Source: Septoria linicola (lineage: Eukaryota > Ascomycota > Dothideomycetes > Mycosphaerellales > Mycosphaerellaceae). Taken from it: a stretch of DNA of 64,000 nt. The first letter of the stretch is position 1, and each line of letters starts with the position of its first letter. The DNA lies in assembly GCA_024114885.1 (NCBI GenBank), contig CP099420.1, positions 2,046,001 to 2,110,000 of the forward strand, given 5' to 3'. The translations under genes were made by a program, and so were the position numbers. This document shows, one piece after another, positions 52,906-63,103 of the stretch. The notes beneath the pieces were generated by a model. The model saw nothing but the letters and a program-made list of their open reading frames with translations. It ran no database searches and was not told the DNA's origin.

Positions 52906-53739
52906 TCAGGCAAGACCTCTTTCCGAAAGGTCGGGCAGGAAGTACGATTTTGCCAATGGCTTCTTTCGACGACAGGCGCTTTCTTCTTCGCTATTCGCGA
53001 TGCTCCAAACAGCCCTGGCCTCCTTCAGGTCTTTTTCAATGCTCTTGATCTCTGCAAGGTCGACATAGGGCTGCAGTCTCGATTGCGAAGTGGGCTCACA
53101 ACCATCGTTACCCGGATTGTGTTGCTTCTCCAGCCATAGTGCATATTCGATCAGCGCTGAACGCATTTTTGTCCCTGATTCTGACACCAGCAGGCAGATC
53201 TGCAGAGTCTCCGATGTCAAATTCTTGGCCGGGTTGTCAAAGCCGTCGAACAGCTTCGCCATCAATGCGTTCTGTAGACTAGACAACTCAACCGACTCCG
53301 CGAAGACCCAGGTCAAGACGAGCAACGTGTGGTAGTCATCTTCATCGTCCTGGCTAGGAATGATGGCGTATTGACCAACTTCGTGAAGTCCTGGCACTCG
53401 GCCATGGAAGACATAGTACATGAACACTGCCAGTACATCTCTCTGCACATTCAGCACAAGCCGGTTGGTGGGCATACACTCCATGGTATGCTTGAACCAA
53501 GTCGAATCGCGGAACACCAGGCGAAGAAGGCCCTCTTGCACAAAGATTGGCTGTATATCGTGCTCGTTGGCGTGAATGCTTAGCAGGTCTCCACCTACAT
53601 ACTGCAATCGGTCCAAAAGCGCCATGACGCTTTCTCGGGGAGGTCGGGGCATCTGGTCTCGATTCATGGTATCCTTGGTCTTGCTGCCAACTCCGATCAC
53701 AGGCGTGGTGAAAGTAAACCACTTTCTGATGCTTGCCAT
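52906..53739 (-). CDS. Fungal BTB/POZ-like protein, copy 2 (tandem paralogue)
   Basis: A single exon of 277 aa from the ATG at 53739; the longer frame starts with GTG. It aligns with the neighbouring gene along its second half: TLLVLTWVFAESVELSSLQN here against IMLVKSWAFAEKWSILDLQN there, then NALMAKLFDGF against NAIMENLFSTF, and MRSALIEYALW against MRFALIGYMLW. The first strand region is divergent (IQPIFVQEGLLRLVFRDSTW). Both genes lie head to tail on the same strand 69 bp apart, so a local duplication followed by divergence is likely. Confidence 0.8.
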   Translation of the reverse strand: MASIRKWFTFTTPVIGVGSKTKDTMNRDQMPRPPRESVMALLDRLQYVGGDLLSIHANEHDIQPIFVQEGLLRLVFRDSTWFKHTMECMPTNRLVLNVQRDVLAVFMYYVFHGRVPGLHEVGQYAIIPSQDDEDDYHTLLVLTWVFAESVELSSLQNALMAKLFDGFDNPAKNLTSETLQICLLVSESGTKMRSALIEYALWLEKQHNPGNDGCEPTSQSRLQPYVDLAEIKSIEKDLKEARAVWSIANSEEESACRRKKPLAKSYFLPDLSERGLA

Positions 53740-53984
53740 GTTGACGAAATTCTGTCGGACTGTATCGCAGAGAGAGCGGAACAAGTCCTGGGTCGACACT
53801 TTTCAGCTGGCTATCAGTAGCCACGTGAATGGCACACGCAGTGTATGTCAGGTCTCTCATGTCGCGCACGAGTGTGTCACACTGGTACACAGCGTGACAC
53901 GTCTTCGAGCATGTCGAGTACCGGAGCAATCGAGCATAGCGAGCCGAAGACCTCGAAAGGAGTAATGTGCCTAGAAGCAATAGC
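53740..53984. other. Short intergenic region, possible 3' extension of the NPF gene
   Basis: A donor-like GTGAGT lies just before the stop of the NPF protein gene, and a downstream frame is open, so an extra C-terminal exon cannot be excluded. Confidence 0.3.
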
Positions 53985-54573
53985 TCAACCCAACTCACTT
54001 CGTCCAAAGGCACGGTCCATTGCATCACCAAGATCATCCACCTGTTTGTCCGCTGTCGGTGGTGCGCTGCCTTGCGCAGGCTCGTCCATCAGATTGATGC
54101 TGTCAGCAGCTGTAGACTGCGCCATTGGCTTCGCGGGCTGCAAGATATACTGCTCGGTGTCCAGATATCCCGGTGCCTTCTTCCGCTTCTCGGCCAATTC
54201 TCTATCTCTAATCTTTTGCTCCCAGGCTCGCACTTCTGTCTCTGCAGCTTTGCGCTGTTCCTCGATCTGCTCCAGCAATGCCTTGTTTTGAGCGATGATG
54301 GATTTTGGATGTGCGGCAAACCCCGAGGACGATGTCACATAAGCCGATAGGTCCGGATTTGACGCAGCTGGAGGTGAGCTGAGGATCGAAGGCGGTAGAG
54401 TGCTCGGTAACGAAGCATAGTTGTGAGGAAGCGTTGGTGCTTTGGGCAGGTCGATGAACGGGTTGACACTTAGTGCCGTCTGCTGTAGAAGTGGGTGCGC
54501 GTCTACAGATGTCAGCACTCAGCTCAGTTCAGATCCAGCAAAATATGTGCGGCTACTCACTATCACCCTGCAT
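53985..54573 (-). CDS. NPF-motif protein of unknown function
   Basis: Exons 54573-54561 (13 nt, MQGD plus one base) and 54502-53985 give 176 aa. The intron has donor GTGAGT and acceptor CATCTGTAG and makes MQGDNAHPLLQQT. Features are an NPF tripeptide in SVNPFIDLPKAP near residue 20 (a ligand for EH domains in endocytic and endosomal proteins), a Pro/Ser-rich stretch, a coiled coil at about 75-115 (AQNKALLEQIEEQRKAAETE), and an acidic end with DDLGDAMDRAFGRSELG. The neighbouring gene upstream on the same strand encodes a Tlg1-type SNARE, so a trafficking role is a reasonable guess. I do not recognise the family by name. Confidence 0.75.
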
Positions 54574-54728
54574 CTTGTTATGCCGTCTTTGTTGTTGTTG
54601 TTGTCTTGCTGCGAATTCACTGGAAAGTCGAGGTCGAGGTGCAGAGCTGCCTGCGCCACAATTTATGCCTGAGGCGTTCGCGGTGAAGATGTTGGATGCT
54701 ATGTCAACAGCATGCTGGCCTCTCTACC

Positions 54729-55493
54729 TCATAGCACAATGACCAGAATGAGTAGGATTATGAGGACCACAATGAGGACTGATATACAGCAGCCAGACCA
54801 TCGATCTGATTTGACGTTAGCATACGCAGGCTCCTGTCCAGACAGACACTTCTGCAGCAACTCACCCTCGTTCTTCTCAATCACATAGCGGATCTTCTTC
54901 ATCCCCGTCCCCAGCTTTCCGGTCACTCGATCCGTGATGTTCTCCGTGTCTTCAAGCAGGTCTGCCTGCTCCTCCAGCTCCCGGCCCATAGTGTCAGCTT
55001 GCATGCGCAGGTTGCCAACAGTCTGAAACACGCCGTCCAGTGCCTCGTCTTGCTCGTGCATGATCTCCATCTGTCTCTGCTCTTCCCAGGCTCCGTAGTC
55101 ATCCTCATCTGCCTCGCCATTGGCGTCGCCAAATGAGTCAGGATGCGCGAGTTGATCTGCAGCATGGACGGTCTGATTCAGTTGCGTGCGCATATCTTCC
55201 ACTTCTTGGCCGACATCCTCAACTAGCTTCCGCCGTCTTTGTACTTCCGGTACATCCAGACCATACTTGTACGGATCCCCCTCTACTGCTCTGACGGAGT
55301 CGACAAGGTCCTGCAGATCCGTAGACAGATCTGTGAGCGTGCCTTCGAGCTCATCTCGAGCTTCTACCAGTTCCGGTGCCGATGCTGAAGATGCGGTCGA
55401 TCGTATACGCAGATATGATTGCAGGAGCGGCCTCGTTTGTTGTAGCAGGGAGATGATATCGGCTTGGGCTTCTTGGAAAGGGTCGTCGGACAT
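54729..55493 (-). CDS. TLG1: Tlg1/syntaxin-6-like SNARE
   Basis: Exons 55493-54866 and 54805-54729 give 234 aa (yeast Tlg1: 224). The N-terminal syntaxin-6 domain starts MSDDPFQEAQADIISLLQQ. The Qc-SNARE motif covers about residues 140-205 (EQRQMEIMHEQDEALDGVFQ, then LRMQADTMGRELEEQADLLE). A C-terminal anchor follows, SVLIVVLIILLILVIVL. The intron is 60 nt (donor GTGAGT, acceptor GTCAAATCAG), splits the Asp codon in KNEDRWSGCC and lies between the SNARE motif and the anchor. It has no stop in frame. CC just before the anchor may be palmitoylated, as in yeast Tlg1. Tlg1 works with Tlg2, Vti1 and Vps45. Confidence 0.93.
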   Translation of the reverse strand: MSDDPFQEAQADIISLLQQTRPLLQSYLRIRSTASSASAPELVEARDELEGTLTDLSTDLQDLVDSVRAVEGDPYKYGLDVPEVQRRRKLVEDVGQEVEDMRTQLNQTVHAADQLAHPDSFGDANGEADEDDYGAWEEQRQMEIMHEQDEALDGVFQTVGNLRMQADTMGRELEEQADLLEDTENITDRVTGKLGTGMKKIRYVIEKNEGELLQKCLSGQEPAYANVKSDRWSGCCISVLIVVLIILLILVIVL

Positions 55494-56088
55494 TATTGCT
55501 GTCGGAACTTGCTGACACGCGTAATCTATGGCTTCTCTATTTCATTTGATGCTATTCTGCTCACGATTCGACCTGTGGCGTATAAGATGTCGTGTTGTAG
55601 AACAGATGCAGATTTATGCCTCGAAGGTCCTTGGATCGTGAACTGTGGCTGATGCTCACCGAGCTTGGACCAGTTCCTTCCAGTTTCCTTTCTTGCCTCC
55701 TTCTTCGCCTCTCCCCATCAATATGTCAAAAATAACAGAGTATGAGACTAGAACGAAGTAATTGCGAATTGGAATACTATTTTCGTTATTGTCAGACTTC
55801 GAACACGGCCAGAAGAGTCGTAATCGTACGCCTGGCTAACCTCAAGGCTCAGAGCTACGTGCAGCCTGCGCTCACTGAGCGAGGTACAGCCAGGGTAAAC
55901 ATTCGCCATGCTCGGCAGGCAGTCCGGTGGCATCTGATACAAAGTGGCACGTCCCACATACAGCTGTAGGAAAGCCCCCTCGATGATGTTATTGCGGACC
56001 CCATCTGCTTGCGTTCACCACATTACAAAGCATCCAAGCATGTCTTTCTACATAGTCTCGGCCTGTGGTCATTGTCACTGCGCACACG
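55494..56088. promoter_or_regulatory. Divergent promoter, Tlg1 / epimerase-like gene
   Basis: 0.59 kb between genes transcribed away from each other. No gene was recognised. Confidence 0.5.
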
Positions 56089-57228
56089 ATGTCTTCAACA
56101 GGAAAGTCGGTCTTCATCGTTGGACCAGGCTTCATAGTGCGTGCATTGATTGACTGACTGGATTGCTGTTGACGAAAGCAGGGCTGGAACGTCCTCGACA
56201 TCCTGATTGACGAAGGCTATCAAGTCACAGGCTTCGTCCGTCGTAAGGAACATGGAGAGCAGATCAAAGCTTCAGGTGCTGCAGTCATCTTTGGAGACCT
56301 CAACGACAAAGAGAAGATTACCGAACAAGCTGCCAAGCACGACATAATTTTACACACTGCCACGGCTGATCACCTACCGAGTGCTGAAGCTGTACTTGAA
56401 GGTATCAAGCAGCGATCTGCGAAAGGACTGTCTGCAATCTTCATCCACACATCAGGAACCAGTGTGCTCGATGATGGAGCATTGGACAAGTACAAGAGCG
56501 ACAATATTTACCGTGATGACACCAGAAGCGATGTCGACTCCGTGCCTGATACTGCTCCACATCGAGAGATTGACCTTGCGATCGTGAAATCTCAGAAGGA
56601 GCTGGGCGAGAAGGCAAAGATCGCCATTATGATTCCGCCCTTGATCTATGGCTGTCAGTACTTTTCTCCCGTGGCAAAATTTCCCCTTCTGACACCCCCT
56701 GCAGATAACCCCAAACATGGACGCCTCACGATCCAGATTCCTACCTTGAGCAGGTTCGCTTTGAAGCACGGCTACGCAGCACATGTGGGCAAAGGTCTAG
56801 CCGTAGAGTCGAACATCCACGTCCTCGACCTGGCCCGAGCATATGTCGTGCTTCTGCACCACCTCGAGCAGACCCCGGCAGCCAACACACTTCAGAACCC
56901 ATACTACTTCTGCGAGACCACTGGCGATAATGAGCCATCCTGGTACGATGTCGCTAGAGCGATTGGCGAAGGCTTGCACAGTGCCGGCAAAATCAAAGAC
57001 CCAGAGCCCAGGGAGTTGACCAAGGACAAGTGGAGTGATGCCTTCGCTGAGTACACTGGCGCGGTGATCGGGCTTAATAGCCGTAGCCGTGCTAACAGGT
57101 TGCGAGCACTTGGTTGGAAGCCAACTGAGAAGGATTGGAGGTCGTCGTATCTTGAGGATGAGCTGCCAGAGATCTTGAAGGAGGAGACAGGAGGTTTTGC
57201 AGGGTACAAAGGCACTGTTGCTTCATGA
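56089..57228 (+). CDS. NAD(P)-binding Rossmann-fold protein, epimerase/dehydratase-like
   Basis: Three exons: 56089-56136, 56182-56653 and 56705-57228, giving 347 aa. The first intron (donor GTGCGT, acceptor GAAAGCAG) completes the dinucleotide motif VFIVGPGFIGWNVLDILI (GxGxxG), followed by VTGFVRRKEHGEQIKASGAA. A FGDLNDKEKI block and IFIHTSGTSVLDDGALDKYK follow, as in atypical short-chain dehydrogenases of the NmrA/epimerase type. The second intron (56654-56704, 51 nt, donor GTCAGT, acceptor CCCTGCAG) is stop-free; removing it restores PLIYGYNPKHGRLTIQIP. The C-terminal part has VESNIHVLDLARAYVVLL. The substrate is unknown. Confidence 0.88.
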
Positions 57229-57872
57229 GCACTCGATGTCCAGGTTCCTCGTGGCAGCATTCTGTACGTTAGCACAGAGTAGCCTGATTGCATGCATTTT
57301 TGTAACGAGCTTCTGCCTTGTGTGATTGTCCGCAGTATGCACATTGAGGTAGCTAGGGCATTCTCACGTCGAGGAGCTCAGGCGATTGACGTGGAGAATG
57401 GTCCCCAAGTATCAGATCGTCATCTTGTCCTCGAGCCAGATATTTTGAGCCATTTCCGTACGAACATTGAGTCGTGTCCATGGAATGCACTGTATCTGGG
57501 ACGGCGTTCCCCAAAACACCATTTTGGCAGATAGAGCTAATTCAAACATTGTGCACTATTCCACATCCACTAGGAGCAGGCCCTTGAAACTCCTTAAGTA
57601 TTCCCAGAAGACCATTCTCGATCGTATAGATCGATACTAAATGCCGTAGACCCATCCTAGGATGTTGCCAAAATAACCCAAACCCTAACATCGTGTAACC
57701 CTAAGGACCGCTTTTGGGCATGCCACCAAAAGAGCACATTCGCTCGGCCGCCACGGGAACGAATGATTATCGAAGGACACAGGATCTTTGAAGAAGTGCC
57801 TTGTATGCTGTATCGATCTATACACCTAGGCGAACACCTCCGCAGCTTTCTACTTCTGTCAGACCCGTGAGC
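57229..57872. other. Intergenic between convergent genes, with telomere-like octamers
   Basis: 0.64 kb of 3' sequence. AAACCCTAACA occurs at 57680-57690 and TAACCCTAAGG at 57696-57706. No gene was recognised. Confidence 0.5.
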
Positions 57873-60677
57873 CTACAACTCCCTCGAATACACAGGTATG
57901 ACTGTGGTACGCTTCACGCAGCTTCCAGTCGATCGAGTACACGGAATACACGACTGTTGACCCGGAGTCGCTGGAAATGTGGTGACGCTGGCAGGCCCAG
58001 TCGGCGGAGAAGAGGATCGGACAGTGCTCGAAGGATACAGTGGTAGCAAGCTCGTCACGCCAAACCCACCACAAAGTTGAGCAGCATAATCGTAGCAAGC
58101 CTTCGCATCTGTGGCATTGCAACTCTGTACAATGCAAGTCCTGTACTGCTCAAGCAGCGGTGTGTTGGAGCAGATACATCTCACATCAGTCTCGCTGCAG
58201 TCGCCATATCCGAGGACACATCTCTGTGCACATGGCGGAATGTCAGTGACAGACGGAGGTCGCGAAGTGATGGAAGTCGGTGGCGCAGTCGTGCTCGTGC
58301 TGAGTGGGTAATTGAGAGAAGGCAGAGCGGTAATTCCATAGTCCCCGCAGAGATCGTTCGCGTAGTCCACCACTTCTGCTGCCTCGGTGGGCGTGCACAC
58401 TCGGACAACACACTGCCGATACGTCTCCAGTAGAGGCTGATTCGAGCAAATGCACCTTACATCTCCCACAGCACAGTTTCCGAGGTCAAGAATGCATGGC
58501 TGGGCGCAACTCGGAATGTCAGTAACTTGAGGCGGCACTCGTGTGCTTGTTGTTGGGGAAGGCACTGGCGTGACAGTGAATGTCACTTCTTGGCTGGCAG
58601 ATGAACTGGAGCTTGAGATGACTAATGTGGTCGGGATGGTGGTTTCGTAAGCCGGCGGAGGTGGGACACTCGATGAAGAGCTTATGACCGCGCTGCTAGT
58701 GGCTGAGCTTGCTTGTGTACTGGACTCTGAGGAAGAAGGGGCCGTATAGGCTGGCGGACTTGGCGGGCTCTCACTTGAGCTCGAAGAGGTGAAGAACGAT
58801 ACCTCTGAGGATGAGGAGGAGCTGCCGAGTGTAGTCGTGATCTCTACAGATGATATTGATTCCAAGCCGGAAGAGCTCGAAGATAGTATGATTTCGGAAG
58901 AGCTTGAAGATGGTCGGATGTCAGAGGAGCTCGAAGATGTCGTGAGCTCAAAAGAGCTGCTCGTACTGGTCGTGGCGACTACTGGCGGCGTATAAATGGG
59001 TGGACTGAGAGACGTCTCACTCGAACTGAGCTCAGAAGAGCTGCTCGTACTGATCGTGACGACCACTGGCGGCGTATATATGGGTGGATTGAGAGGCGCC
59101 TCACTCGAACTTGAAGACGTGGAAGTTGCAGAGTAGAATGACGACGAGCTGGTAGTTATGGTAGTTGTCGTAGTAGGCTCAATGGGCGGCTCCTGTTCAG
59201 AAGAGCTACTTGAAGTGGTCGTTGTGGTAGACACGATAGGAGGAGTGTAGGCAGGAGGCTCCAAGGCAGTAGAAGTCGTTGAAGAGACAGAGGTAGACGT
59301 GACAGTAGATGAGAACGGCGGCGGAACCACATTTCTCACAGCACAGATGATATCAGGCGCTGGGGTAAGGTAGAGTCCGGTCGTCTTGAGATAGCAGCTC
59401 CCTGGTCCAGCATTGCCTCCGGTATAGCTTACTCCTAGACAGTTCCCGGGAGCAGGCGATGCTGGTCGTGCGCCGCAAGCATCGATACAAGCCTGCATGC
59501 TTGGAGCATTGTCGAGGAGGTCAGCCTCTCCCTGATACTCATATCCACAATACAAAGTGTAAGTGTTGTCGTTGATGTCGGTGACGATAGTTCCATTGCC
59601 GCCTGGACACAGACTTGATGTCGGGACAAGGCTCGAGGTGATGCTGGAAGTAGTGCTCGTAGTAGTCGTTGTGGTCGTAGTCACTGCTGGCGGAGTGTAC
59701 GCAGGCGGCGGTCCGGGTGTCGATGTAGCAGTGACAGTACTACTCACTACCGGCGGCAAATACTGGGCTGACATCAGAGCTGCGATCAAGTTCGTGCCTT
59801 GAAGGCCAAGATTTGTGAATCTCAGGCCTCTGCTGGGTGGGTCGCTGAACTTCAAATAGCAGTAGCCTGGACATCCTGAGCCTTCGAACTGCGTGAACGT
59901 AAAGCCAACACAACCAGGCGTAGAGTCACACAAGGGGAAGCAGGCGTTGTAGTCTGCCTGAGAACCAATGACTGAGAGTAGTCCACCCTCAGTGTCAATG
60001 TCGCACTGAACATAGTAGACATTCGTGGAGTTGGAAGGCGAATTAGTCGGGGTGGCGCTTGCAGCACAAGCCCTAGTCGGCTGTGCAGCGCTGGGCGAAG
60101 TTGTTGTTCCAGTCCCAGCCGCCGGGCCAGGTCTCAGGCCAGCGACATATGCTGCGCTGTTTTGACCTCTGCGGTCGAAGGCGACGCCCTGCTCACAACT
60201 GGTTCGCTTCAAGTAGCAGTTACCTGGACTGGTGCCTGTACCATCGGCCCTTCCAGCGACAAATTGGAACGCCTGGCAGTTAGGACTTGCTTCGCATATC
60301 GAGATACAGTCCAGATAGCCATTGGGCGCTTCTTGACCACCGTCATACAAATTGGTCCCAAATGTGTCCTGATTGTTCTGCCGTTAGCGAGTAAATAGCA
60401 ATGCATAAGAAGTACGCACCGAGCCGCATTGTACGGTGTAGTTGACAGAGCCAGGAGAGTCAGGTGTAACAAAGTCGCTGTTGACCAGAAAGTTTATACC
60501 AGGTGAAGCACATGCGACTGGCGTTATGGTCGAAACGATGGCGGTCGTCGTCGTCGTGCTTACGGGAGGAGTATAACCTGGTGGATCTTGCCGTTTCGTC
60601 AATGGGCCATGTTCGAAGTCGTTTATGTTGGCAAGGGCCAGGCCGCTGAGGTACAAGAAGCTCAGATAGCGAGCCAT
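57873..60677 (-). CDS. Secreted or cell-wall protein with apple-like repeats, Ser/Thr stalk and two CFEM domains
   Basis: Exons 60677-60420 and 60368-57873 give 917 aa; the intron has donor GTGCGT and acceptor AACAATCAG. A signal peptide (MARYLSFLYLSGLALANI) leads. The N-terminal half has repeated Cys units of PAN/apple-like type: CISICEASPNCQAFQFVAG with GNCYLK, CFPLCDSTPGCVGFTFTQF with GYCYLK, and a third near ACIDACGARPASPAPGNCLG. A long Ser/Thr/Pro-rich stalk with recurring PPAYTPP units follows. Two CFEM domains follow near residues 710 and 790 (CAQPCILDLGNCAVGDVRCI and CAQRCVLGYGDCSETDVRCI). Each has eight Cys and the Asp before CxC that coordinates heme iron in Csa2. No GPI-type hydrophobic end is seen. 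Confidence 0.88.
58700..59300. repeat. Degenerate minisatellite-like coding repeats in the Ser/Thr stalk
   Basis: On the minus strand the stalk of the CFEM protein repeats units encoding PPIYTPPVV plus poly-Ser, as in SLSPPIYTPPVVATTSTSSS, several times with high nucleotide similarity. This makes length variation by unequal exchange likely. Confidence 0.7.
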
Positions 60678-61433
60678 GGTCTGGAGGTCAGCAATGTCAA
60701 GCGAGCACTCTGAAGGTCTACGATATCAGCGATAGCCTTCACGGGTGTTTGTGCCTTCGTTCCCGCCATTCTTGAAATCCATAGTCGGGTATGAACGCGG
60801 CACATTGGCATGTAAGTCTGCCGCGCTGCATGTCTTCAGGAATGCGGTCAGCTGTGTTTTCGGGCGCTTCGGTATCGTAGCTTTGAGCAACTCGTATAGC
60901 AATGTTCAAGTCCACGCGTGACCAAGAGACTGTTGATGCGAGGGAACAACGCATTTTTCTGCTGGACTTTCGTTCACATCTTCATCTAGGTGACGCGATC
61001 TCTACGCGTCAGAGTCTTGAGTGGGTGGGGTGAGATACGATGATGAGCGCCTCATCGAGAGCGTGTCATTTGATTCTACTCGTCATGATATATCCAGCAT
61101 CCACGTTGTCATTGAGCTTCGTGTCTTCGGTCACGTTGCGAGAGGTCAGAAAGACAAGAGGCGTGCTGGGGAGAATCTCACGCGTCCAGGCAGACACATC
61201 TTGGCGTCTCCGCCAACCCATCTCTTCCCCCAACATGAATGCGTCGACGACAACATTCAGAGCACACTTTTGTTTTGCTTTGCTTCCCGGTCGCTTGACC
61301 AAGTGCTTCCGTACATACGCTTTCCATGGCCGAATGTGGACTGGGTAGTCATGCTCTGCAAATGAGACGTGCGTGCTCTGTCTTTTTCCAAGAACGACCA
61401 GGACATATCTGCATAGTGACTGCTAGACACGTA
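60678..61433. other. Intergenic, promoter side of the CFEM gene
   Basis: 0.76 kb with no recognised gene. Confidence 0.5.
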
Positions 61434-61799
61434 CTACTGTATTCTGCCATCCCTCCACGCAAACCAAGCATATCGGACTATGAACCCAATGGCCAGCAAA
61501 TTGGCAGCTAATTTCAGCACTTGTACTGCCAACTCGGCAGTCTCCACACCGAATATGTCGAGGGCATACAAGACCTGCCTGCAGATCCACTCGTACGTGA
61601 AAAGAAGCCAGTCACCGGTCCTGGCGACGACACCACCCACTAGCAGCGGCACGCCTAACTTGAAGAAACGAGATCTAGCGGCTGCGAAATCACCTTGGCC
61701 AAGAGGAGCGAGGAAGTAGACGGCAAAGGCAATGCGGCACATGTAGACCGCCGCTTGGTTGAGCTGAGTCAAGGACATGGCGGTCTCGTCGGACAGCAT
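61434..61799 (-). CDS. Small hypothetical membrane protein
   Basis: 121 aa from the ATG at 61799. Three hydrophobic segments are visible: AAVYMCRIAFAVYFLAPLG, FKLGVPLLVGGVVARTG and LKLAANLLAIGFIVRYAWFA. No family was recognised. Unseen introns are possible at either end. Confidence 0.5.
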   Translation of the reverse strand: MLSDETAMSLTQLNQAAVYMCRIAFAVYFLAPLGQGDFAAARSRFFKLGVPLLVGGVVARTGDWLLFTYEWICRQVLYALDIFGVETAELAVQVLKLAANLLAIGFIVRYAWFAWRDGRIQ

Positions 61800-62452
61800 G
61801 GCTCCGACAGCTCAGTGAGTCGAGTGGAAGTGTTTCTTGATGTTGATAGCGGCCAAAGGCAAGTTCTGGCCGTCGCTATGACCTGTGACTTCTCATCAGA
61901 TACAGAGTACAAGCGACCAGCCAGTGACACGACACAGAGCTGGTCGTTATGTGGTAGCAAGGACAACCGTTGATGTTGGGAGAAGGGAGTGATCAATGCA
62001 GCGCAGACGTGAAGTGTTGAATGAGGACAAAATATGCTTGGTGGCATCGACGGGCTGGGCAGCACCATGCGTACTTGACCATACTACTCATCACAGTGAC
62101 CACAAGTACACTCCCCACCTGTGCAGATCGCATCCATTGCAAGCACGGTTCTGGCGGACTGAGGAGTTAGTCCCGGGACTGCTGTGCCGACGACTGATTC
62201 ACTAGCGTGGTAGGCACCACGACAGGAACAAGACAGTCGTCGCTTTAACAGGATGTACACTGGCTCACAGTATATCTGCTTCAAACTGTGTCGCCGCTTC
62301 ATTCATATCGAGACAGCAGCCCACTACCAATGTTCAATGGCATTGTATTGGACGCGCCAGCGGTCGAGGTCGACATAGCAGCCCAGCAAATGACCAGATC
62401 TCGACGAGACATCGGACAGTGAAGACACTTGGACCTGCTCCAGCCATCACAA
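61800..62452. other. Intergenic, nothing recognised
   Basis: 0.65 kb without a supported gene. Confidence 0.5.
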
Positions 62453-62791
62453 CTAGCATCCTCCTCCCCAACCAACAAATGGCCCCTCTGGATGTGCAAA
62501 CCTCCTCCCATCGTCGATGACCCCGCCGACGACAAGTTCAATTCTGCCCTCCCCTCCCCATCTCTCCACCATCTTCCACAGCTGCGTTTGCAGATCCCAT
62601 TCTGGAATATCGAACAGCATAGATTCATGCCGGATCCATACGCAAGAATGCTCATCCCGAATCTTCCTCATCGTCAAGATGCCAGGGAGCAGAATTGACT
62701 GCCACGCTGGATCGTGCTCTCTGCGGAAACGAATGCGGAATAATTGGTCAAGACGAATGACCTCTTCTACCGATGGAGTTTTGTCAGACAT
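62453..62791 (-). CDS. Small hypothetical protein
   Basis: 112 aa from the ATG at 62791 (MSDKTPSVEEVIRLDQLF). The sequence is Trp- and Arg-rich (HDPAWQSILLPGILTMRK, WDLQTQLWKMVERWGGEGRI) and ends in a Gly-rich tail. No signal peptide, membrane segment or known domain is seen. The same frame extends upstream to another ATG at 62899, which would add 36 basic residues; the shorter form looks more protein-like. Confidence 0.42.
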   Translation of the reverse strand: MSDKTPSVEEVIRLDQLFRIRFRREHDPAWQSILLPGILTMRKIRDEHSCVWIRHESMLFDIPEWDLQTQLWKMVERWGGEGRIELVVGGVIDDGRRFAHPEGPFVGWGGGC

Positions 62792-63103
62792 GATTGATAC
62801 AAATCTTACTGGAGAGCGGGACACTCCACCGTAGTAGTGCTTGCGGGATCGTGCTTGTGGACAATCGATCTTGCCGCGATGCCGATTCACATACCTCATG
62901 TCTGGCTACTTTCTGGTCAGTGCATGGTCAGTGTCAACATGTCTAGAAGCAAGACTGGTCAGTGTTGAACCCGCGTCCGATATAGGTCATTTGGTCTCTA
63001 GATTGGCGTTGTGAATTCTAGTGACAGCTTCTGACTCGCTGCTTCATACAACGTATCTGCGTCCTATTCTACCCGGACTCATATGTCTGCATGTACTAGG
63101 CGA
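62792..63103. other. Intergenic
   Basis: 0.31 kb upstream of the small hypothetical gene. Nothing was recognised. Confidence 0.45.

Noticed and set aside
53354..54037. Long minus-strand frame that could extend the NPF protein through a GTGAGT/TTCTAG intron
   Set aside because: It overlaps the BTB copy 2 coding region and its sequence looks like a shadow frame. I kept the stop at 53985.
16607..55493. A coordinated ubiquitin-trafficking gene cluster
   Set aside because: The genes are on both strands, interleaved with unrelated housekeeping genes, and each is common in fungi. Kept only as a low-interest observation.
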